Shown piece by piece: positions 57,816-64,000 of a stretch of DNA of 64,000 nt (positions within the stretch are counted from its first letter, which is position 1; the number at the start of each line of letters is the position of its first letter). Source of the stretch: Tetmemena sp. SeJ-2015 (Eukaryota; Ciliophora; Spirotrichea; Sporadotrichida; Oxytrichidae); NCBI GenBank assembly GCA_027382625.1, contig JAJKFJ010022210.1:1-64000 (forward strand), in the 5' to 3' direction. The position numbers were made by a program, and so were the translations under genes. The notes below the pieces were generated by a model. That model was given only the letters and a program-made list of their open reading frames with translations, did not search any database and had not been told where the DNA came from.

Positions 57816-58568
57816 TTTTTTTTATTATAGTTAATTTTAGCGATGACTTTTGAAGTAAATTAGAAATAATTATTCAATATTTAATTTTACATTTATAGTC
57901 AGATTATTAGAAGTCATGATGTGAATAATTAATAGAGTAATGAATTTTATAATTATAGTTCAACATTTTAAATCCTAAAATTCTTGTTCTTGTAGATTAT
58001 TAATCATTTAAGCAAACAAATATATAAGTTTATTATAAAATTATAGATCCTTAATTGAATTTATCTTTTTATAAATTAGACTTAATATTATCAGCAAATT
58101 TTATTCTGATGGAATTTGCATTAAAAATCATTATTACATTCAAAGCTTGAATGAAGAAGATTAAGTAAAATGTATCACATTTAATATTCAGAGCTTGGGG
58201 TTCCACTTTTCAACTCGTCTCTAAAATCTCGTCCTCTTTTCTTCTTTAGAGAAAAAAATTCATTGATGCTCTAAGACAGTCTCCTATTGTTCTTCTTTAG
58301 CTAGAATACTCAATACTCATTATAAATATTTATAAGCGAGTTACTACTATATTCAAGAAAGTATTTACAATAAAATAAAATTATAGACCATAGCAGCAAA
58401 TGGATTTTATTTACAATATACTAGAATAAAATTCCAGGTGCTGTTTTTTGTTCTTTAATTTATTATACCTATTTTCATAAGAATTTAATTCTTGAATGTG
58501 CAGCTAGCGCAACCATTTTTTTTAAAAAACTTAAAGTGTTCTTTTTTCCAGCTAGAACTGGAAAGAAA
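57816..58568. other. spacer between M31 and a gene remnant
   Basis: AT-rich. ATTCAATATT near 57872 is a half-match to the upstream palindrome of M31. 58190-58330 is slightly GC-richer without a recognisable gene. Confidence 0.4.
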
Positions 58569-58700
58569 TCATATATCCTTCAGTTCAATTTTGATCAGAG
58601 AATATTTTAACCAACTTTTGCTTCGCCATAATTTTGCCATAATAAAGTCTCTTTGGATATCACTCAACTTAAAATTAAAAATTAAATATTCAAATAAAAT
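58569..58700 (-). pseudogene. N-terminal remnant of a family gene
   Basis: Minus strand reads I-L-F-E-Y-L-I-F-N-F-K-L-S and runs to a TGA at 58571-58569. Only the F-box-like part can be recognised and no ATG is present. Confidence 0.45.
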
Positions 58701-59062
58701 AAATCGACTGTAATAAGATATAATTATTGCTTTCAAAATATCTTACATAATTATATCATCAGTTGAAAATGAAAATATGAATATGTATTTTTCCTCCATA
58801 AAATTTTTAATAATGTAGTTTAATAAATTTTAAAACATTTTTAATTATCTAAAATGGCACTTATGAATTTTTTATAAATTTTTTATTATCAAATATTCAT
58901 AGAACTTTTTTTATGTATTTTATTCTCTCAACTGATGAAACGAAAAATATAAAGACTTTAATAAATTTATGATATTGTAAAAAATTAAAAAATATATGAA
59001 TTAACTTTTAAATAAGAAAATTATGTTATCTAAATCTGATTTGCTTATTAAATTCTTTTTTC
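58701..59062. other. spacer
   Basis: AT-rich, about 360 bp, nothing recognised. Confidence 0.4.
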
Positions 59063-60325
59063 TCAAAATTTTGCAAAAGTGACTTCTTTGATATAAAGTT
59101 TTGACTTAAATTTGCAATCAAGATACAGTACTTTGTAATACCCTTCATTTTTATTTTCTTTCTCTTGTATAATTTATGTTTTTATAGTTTTATTACTCGC
59201 TGTCTTTTAGATTTAGAACTCCATTATCTTTTGCTATTAATCTTCAACGATTTTCAAATTTAGTGGACTTTAAACTCTTAATCTTAATACAAAAATTTCG
59301 ATCTCAAATTTGTTAAAGAACCTAAATAAATCTACGGCATCTGAAATACAAACTTCATCTTCCATAACTTCAATTAAGATTTTGGGCCTCGTCTTTAAGG
59401 AGATATGAGAAATAATAGCCTAAATTTTTCCAAAATCAGACACTTAAAATTCTAAATACTCCAATTTTTTAGCATTTTAGAGTAAATAACCCTTAATATT
59501 ATTACATAACTTCAATTTCTCCATCTAACTTATGAAAGATTAATCACATTAATCATCTTCTATTTTCCAAATTATTTTCTTCAAATTAGGATAGCTTGAA
59601 AATTCTCTGAGCATTAATTTGCTGCAATAGCAGTTTATTACTGTCAGCTTCTCTATGCTCTCGCTAATAAAGGTTCGAAAAAAAGGAAGGCAACAATTCT
59701 TAAAAGATAATTCTTTAGTCAGAATCTAAAATTAGTCATCGTTCACTTATCTTACTACTTTATTTAAAACATTTTAGAATTCTAATATACTAAGTTTTTC
59801 TCTTGCTAGTAGGGCATGATATTTTTCGTACAAAATTAGGCTCTCAAGGTTTATAGATATAAACTTTTGCATATATGCTAAATTAAATTCTGTTTAAAAT
59901 TGTCTTTCCTTTCTGAATAGATTTCAAGGAACAATAAATTTATTTGTACCAATCATAGAAAATATTTTGCTTTCAATTTAAATATGACCATTTTACTCCA
60001 CATCTATATAAACTTAATTGGTAGTGTAATATGCCAGTTTGATAAGGAATTTCTCAGCTGAATTCTCATACTTTGAAATTTATTATTGATCTCCTTCAAA
60101 AATTAACTTGTAAGCATTTGCAAATTCAAAAAAGTATCTCTCTGAATTTATATTAAGTTGAGGAGTCTCCTTGCATTTGATTATTAGTGGAGGGTTGTCA
60201 TCCAAAATGTTTTTGAGATTTAGAAGCTTCTTTCTAATTGAATGGTTTAGCTTTGAGATGCTATTGAAATTGTAAGTTATATCTAAATTCTAGAAAATCT
60301 AAAGTTTCACATTTTCTGGGAGCAT
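59063..60325 (-). CDS. M33: full-length type-C member with one in-frame TGA
   Basis: 421 codons in one frame from ATG 60325 to TGA 59065-59063. Codon 134 (59926-59924) is TGA inside F-I-V-P-x-N-L-F-R-K, where every aligned member has arginine. Landmarks are V-K-L-x-I-F-x-N-L-D-I, I-S-K-L-N-H-S, V-Y-I-D-V-E, L-S-F-K-N-C-C-L-P-F-F-R-T, L-T-V-I-N-C-Y-C-S-K-L-M, I-I-W-K-I-E-D-D, L-E-Y-L-E-F-Q-V-S-D-F and K-L-Y-I-K-E-V-T-F-A-K-F. Palindrome TGAATATTCA at 60385-60394. The A and B genes expected beside it are missing. Confidence 0.8.
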
Positions 60326-60384
60326 ATATGTTTATTTGATAATTTATTGTGATTACGATTAAATACAAATTATTATAGAAATAT

Positions 60385-60394
60385 TGAATATTCA
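60385..60394. promoter_or_regulatory. upstream palindrome of M33
   Basis: TGAATATTCA, 60-69 bp upstream of the M33 start codon. Confidence 0.45.
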
Positions 60395-60599
60395 ATTTCA
60401 AATTTAATCGAAAAATATTTTAATAAAAAATACCAGTTCGTGTTGAATGTTTGGTTCTATAAATATATTTAATCTTTTGAATATTTGAAGAATGATTTTA
60501 ACTTTTCTTTTATTAAAAACCAATCTTTTAAGTTTAGAAGATTTGAAGAAAAAAAAAACACTCTAACTACAGAATAAGTAAAGTTTTTAGAACTAACAG

Positions 60600-60990
60600 A
60601 CTATAAGACTTTTAAAATTGCTTAAAAAAGTTTAAACACATCCTTGCTTCTCCATTCTTCTTCTTGACTATTACAAGAATCAAAGGCTTGCTATTTTTAC
60701 GAAGGTAAGATAATTTTTTTTCAATTTGTCCGAAGTTAGCAACATAAAACTTAATATTTATAATTTTTAAAACTAATTAAGTACTAAACTTGAGGTTTTT
60801 TTATATTTTTGACTCAATTATAATTTTATGAAGTTAAATTTTCTTAGTAAGCTTCTAAACTATGCTTTACAGTAAAAGACTCCTAAAAATATATTTATCA
60901 TAAAGTACTGCACCTAATATTTATTCTCAACTTCTTAATGCTTTCCTTTAACAACAGAGCGAGTATAAGGAACCCAAAATTTTTAAAATG
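60600..60990 (-). pseudogene. M34: remnant of a type-A family gene
   Basis: About 390 bp similar to the C-terminal half of M24. It contains the I-V-x-x-E-x-E-V strand region (about 60660) and the segment upstream of the W-K-L strand (about 60850), in broken frames. No start or stop can be assigned. Confidence 0.5.
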
Positions 60991-61109
60991 TAGCCTTTTT
61001 TATTTAATGTTGAATGCCCTTATTTGTAAAGCAAACATATTTTACTTAAACAACAGTATTAAAATTATTTTATTATTTTAGATTTTTATTAAAAATAAAT
61101 TAGCGATAT

Positions 61110-62365
61110 TTATAACTCTAAAATATATATTAGAAGTATAGTCAGAATTAATAAAGTAAAGCTTTTCGTATCTTATTTTTCTTGCTTTCTCTTCAGCTTC
61201 AACTATCATCATTTTTATATTTAAGTAATATCTTAAATATATAATCGAATCTCTTTTACGTCCCCTTTACTCCTTGACTCGCTTTCTTTTAATAATTTAC
61301 TTAAACTTATAATCTATCCACAAAGAACCTAATTTTGTATTTCTTAAATTCCTTAAAAATTTTAAACTTCATCTAAGCTCACTTCTTCCTATATCACGTG
61401 CGAAATTATCAGAGGCTAGCTATATGTGTGTAAATAAACCAAATGCTTAAGCATCTGTTAACTTATGAACTTAAAAAATAAGATCTCTTAAACATTTATT
61501 CTCCTTGAGAAAGATGCCTTAAAATTAATTTGAGAAATTTAATCCTATCTAGCGCTGCTAATTAAAGCATAACTCAAGTTCAATATGGATTCTCCATCCC
61601 TTAGTTTTTATATTAAGTCACTTAAAAAATTCATTGATCATCATCTCTCTCTACATAAACAGTCCAAAAAGTACAAAGTTTCTATCTCCCTGTGATTTTA
61701 AAAGCTAAGATAAATCAGGAGAGAATATTCAAAGATTAGGTCTTATGTATTAATTTATCGAGGTAAGGTTGAAATATAATGATTCATTATTTATATTAAT
61801 TCCTCGAATAAGATCAAGTCAAATTGATATCTTTTAAAATTGTCTTGAGATTTAAAGTAGACAAAGGAACTTTTAATTGAGACAGTTTGAAATATTTACC
61901 TGTAATGCAAATCAATGTCTTGCTTGGCAAATTGATTTAAATATTTTATTTATCTAGGAACAAATAGCTATTATTGTGCTTGCTTTAACTCTTTAAATAG
62001 GTTAAAGCAAGTAGAAATATTTTCATTACTCTCTATGTCAATATAAACTCTCTAAATAGTGAAATATCAAAGCCTCTTAAGAAATAAAGCTGCAGACTTT
62101 TAGACTTATTCAAAGTTATTCTTAAAGATATCTATGATAAGAGTGTAGCATTTAGATAAGAAATGAATTAAGGTTCTAATAGTTTGGCTTTATTGATTTG
62201 GAGGATCAACTCAATAAATTCTGAGAGTTCATTTTTTTCATGGATTCTATTATAAATATGTAGAAGGTTATCTTACGTTGAGCTGTCCAATTTTTAAATT
62301 TTCTTTAAGTAAAGTTTCAAATCTAGATATTCGAAAATTAACATTCTTAAATTTTTGAAAAGCAT
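61110..62365 (-). pseudogene. M35: type-B family member, strongly diverged
   Basis: ATG 62365 gives M-L-F-K-N-L-R-M-L-I-F-E-Y-L-D-L-K-L-Y-L and I-x-K-L-D-S-S-T. The frame breaks after I-H-E-K-N, and several later shifts are needed (R-L-F-I-D-I-E near 62040). The C-terminus is S-N-I-Y-F-R-V-I-N-I-A, and no conserved TGA follows, so the 3' limit is approximate. It is the B gene of the last cassette. Confidence 0.55.
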
Positions 62366-62553
62366 TATTTTTATTAATCTAAAATTTTAAACAAACATTC
62401 TTATGCTTTAAGATTAAATATTTAAATAAGCAAAAATGATAATTTTAAGTTATAATCATGCTTTACTAAATTTATAAATATTATATCATAAAGTATTTGC
62501 TTTAAAATAGTTACTCCATTTAAAAAAATTAAGTCTAATCAAAATTGTATTCC

Positions 62554-63824
62554 TCAAAATTTTGAGAGCACTATTTCTTAAAAATAAAGTTTTGACTTGA
62601 ACTTGCAATCTTAAAACAATAATTTGTAGTAGTACCCTTCTAATTTTTTAAATTTTGTCTTTTTAATTATAGCTTTAATTGACTGAACAATTTCACTCTT
62701 TTATGATTGAAACTCAAATATCTTTTGCTTTTAAACTGTATCATTTATCCAATTAAAATCACCTATCATTTTTACCCTTGTGACAAAAAGTTTGATCTCA
62801 AAATATCTAAAGAGTTTAAATAAATCTAAAGCTTCTTAAATAGAGACTTCATCTTCCATAATTTAAATTACTATTTTTGGTCTTGAATCTATTTAGATAT
62901 GATAGAGAATTTGTTACACTTTGACAAATATAGCCACTTAAAACTCTAAGAATTCCAATTTTTCTAAATTTTCGAGTAAATATCCTTTTATATTTCTGCT
63001 TAGTTTCAACTTCGCCATTTAATTTTTGAAGGATTCCTCACATCATTCGTCCTAGATTTTCCAAGTTAAACTTCTCAAGTTATTATATCTTGCAAATTCT
63101 TTGATCATTAATTTACTGCAATAGCAGTTTATTATAGTTAGTTTCTCTATTTTTTCACGAAAAAATTCCTTAAAAAGGGCAGACAGCAATTCTGAAAAGT
63201 AAATTCTTTAGTAAGGATTAAATCATCAGCATTAGTTTCTTATAGCTTAACTTAACTTATAATTCTTTTGAATTCTTACTTATTAAATGTGTCTCTTTCT
63301 AAAATATTTAAGTATTTTTGATACTGCATTAAACTGGAAAATTTTACTACTTTGAATTTTTGTCGATACATAAAAGAGATATCTGTTTCAAATGTTAAAT
63401 TTTTACGAAAAAGATTTCTAGGTTCAAGCATTGTGAGTGACTCAAACCCAATTTTTGTAAAAATTTTAGTTTTAATAAAATTGGCACCACTATACTCCAA
63501 GTCTATAAAAACTGAATTGGTAGTGTAAATTGCCAGTTTATTAAGAAAGGTCTCTGCTGATTCCTCTAGCTAAATATTTTATTAGTGGAATGCATCTAAA
63601 ATAAATTTGTAAGCACTTGCAAATGAAAACAAGTAGCTCTCTTGATTCTCATTAAGCTGAGGAGGTTCAAAGCATTTTATTATGAGTGGAGGACAGTCAT
63701 CCAAAATGTTTTTGAGTTGCAGAAGTTTCTCTCTAATTTTTTTGTTTAGCTTAGAGATGCTCTTGAAGTTGAAATTTAAATCTAAATTTTTGAAGATCAA
63801 GAGTTTTAAATTTTCTGTGAGCAT
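62554..63824 (-). CDS. M36: type-C family member, one TGA and one frameshift
   Basis: ATG 63824: M-L-T-E-N-L-K-L-L-I-F-K-N-L-D-L-N-F-N-F-K, I-S-K-L-N-K-K, E-S-A-E-T-F-L-N-K-L, V-F-I-D-L-E-Y-S-G-A and M-L-E-P-R-N-L-F-R-K-N-L. The frame is open to about 63150, where a shift falls within an A run. Then come L-T-I-I-N-C-Y-C-S-K-L-M and L-T-W-K-I, TGA at 63045-63043 before C-E-E-S-F, then K-G-Y-L-L-E-N-L, L-E-F-L-E-F, V-I-x-I-M-E-D-E-V and K-L-Y-F-x-E-I-V-L-S-K-F with TGA 62556-62554. Confidence 0.75.
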
Positions 63825-64000
63825 TTTTACTTATTTAATAATTTATCTTTATGATTATAACTTTAAATTTGTAGAGAGTTAATGAATATTTACTTTCTTA
63901 CATAATTGAAGTCCTTCTGATTAATGCTGATATTGAAATTATTTTTAAATTGACTTTATAAAATTATTATTCTCGTACTTTTTATGCTTAATTTTAATAA

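Noticed and set aside
1..64000. CRISPR array, bacterial operons, ribosome-binding sites
   Set aside because: No regularly spaced repeats with unique spacers; gene structure and code are those of a eukaryotic nucleus, so bacterial signals do not apply.

Overview
The window looks like AT-rich nuclear DNA of a ciliate. Base composition is very AT-rich throughout. Under the standard code every reading frame is chopped into pieces under about 115 codons. If TAA and TAG are read as glutamine and TGA as the only stop, about thirty open frames of 420 to 430 codons appear, nearly all on the minus strand, and they align with one another from end to end. That code (Tetrahymena, Paramecium and most spirotrichs use it) is inferred from conserved alignment across many paralogues, for example TAA/TAG codons inside conserved blocks and TGA closing the conserved C-terminal motif (S-K-L-Y-F-K-E-I-x-F-x-K-F-stop). 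The species cannot be named from the sequence. No rRNA, convincing tRNA, CRISPR array or telomere tract was seen.

Almost everything here is one tandem gene family, numbered M1 to M36 from low to high coordinate, all transcribed right to left. A typical member is 420 to 425 residues. Residues 1-40 resemble an F-box (I-F-E-Y-L-D, then L-S-K-L). A conserved F-I-D-L/F-E segment lies near residue 105 and P-R-N-L near 135. A leucine-rich-repeat-like half follows (L-T-V-I-N-C-Y-C, then L-x-S-L-x-W-K-I, then L-E-Y-L-E-F-x-V, then I-x-V-x-E-G-E), and the end is S-x-L-Y-F-K-E-I. Substrate adaptors of SCF-type ubiquitin ligases are the best guess; that is inference. M10 (19633-20898) and M20 (36968-38245) are clean, uninterrupted frames. 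Many others carry one in-frame TGA, small frameshifts or deletions.

Layout: 1-800 is homopolymer-rich sequence. M1-M4 fill 0.9-7 kb. A 4-5 kb segment carrying M5+M6 (about 7.5-12.6 kb) is repeated as M7+M8 (13.5-17.9 kb), with a poor-quality patch between. M9-M12 form a close group (18-24 kb). M14, M16, M17, M18 and M19 (25-36.7 kb) alternate two subgroups. M20-M23 follow (37-44.7 kb). From 45 kb to the right edge a three-gene cassette (A-B-C) recurs: M24/25/26, M27/28 (A lost), M29/30/31, M33 (C only) and M34/35/36.

The most interesting signal is a set of intragenic insertions. M16, M18 and M19 are interrupted at exactly the same codon by 646, 535 and 653 bp, each bounded by a perfect 8-bp direct repeat. 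Removing the insert plus one repeat restores the same spacing as in the uninterrupted neighbours M20 and M21. M27 has a 145-bp GC-richer insert bounded by a 16-bp repeat with one mismatch. Inserts at these two different sites share a subterminal motif. None can be a GT-AG intron. They look like internal eliminated sequences (IESs) of a germline genome, or a related mobile element, so the window may be micronuclear DNA. A palindrome TGAATATTCA lies 46-70 bp upstream of several start codons and is the best promoter-element candidate.
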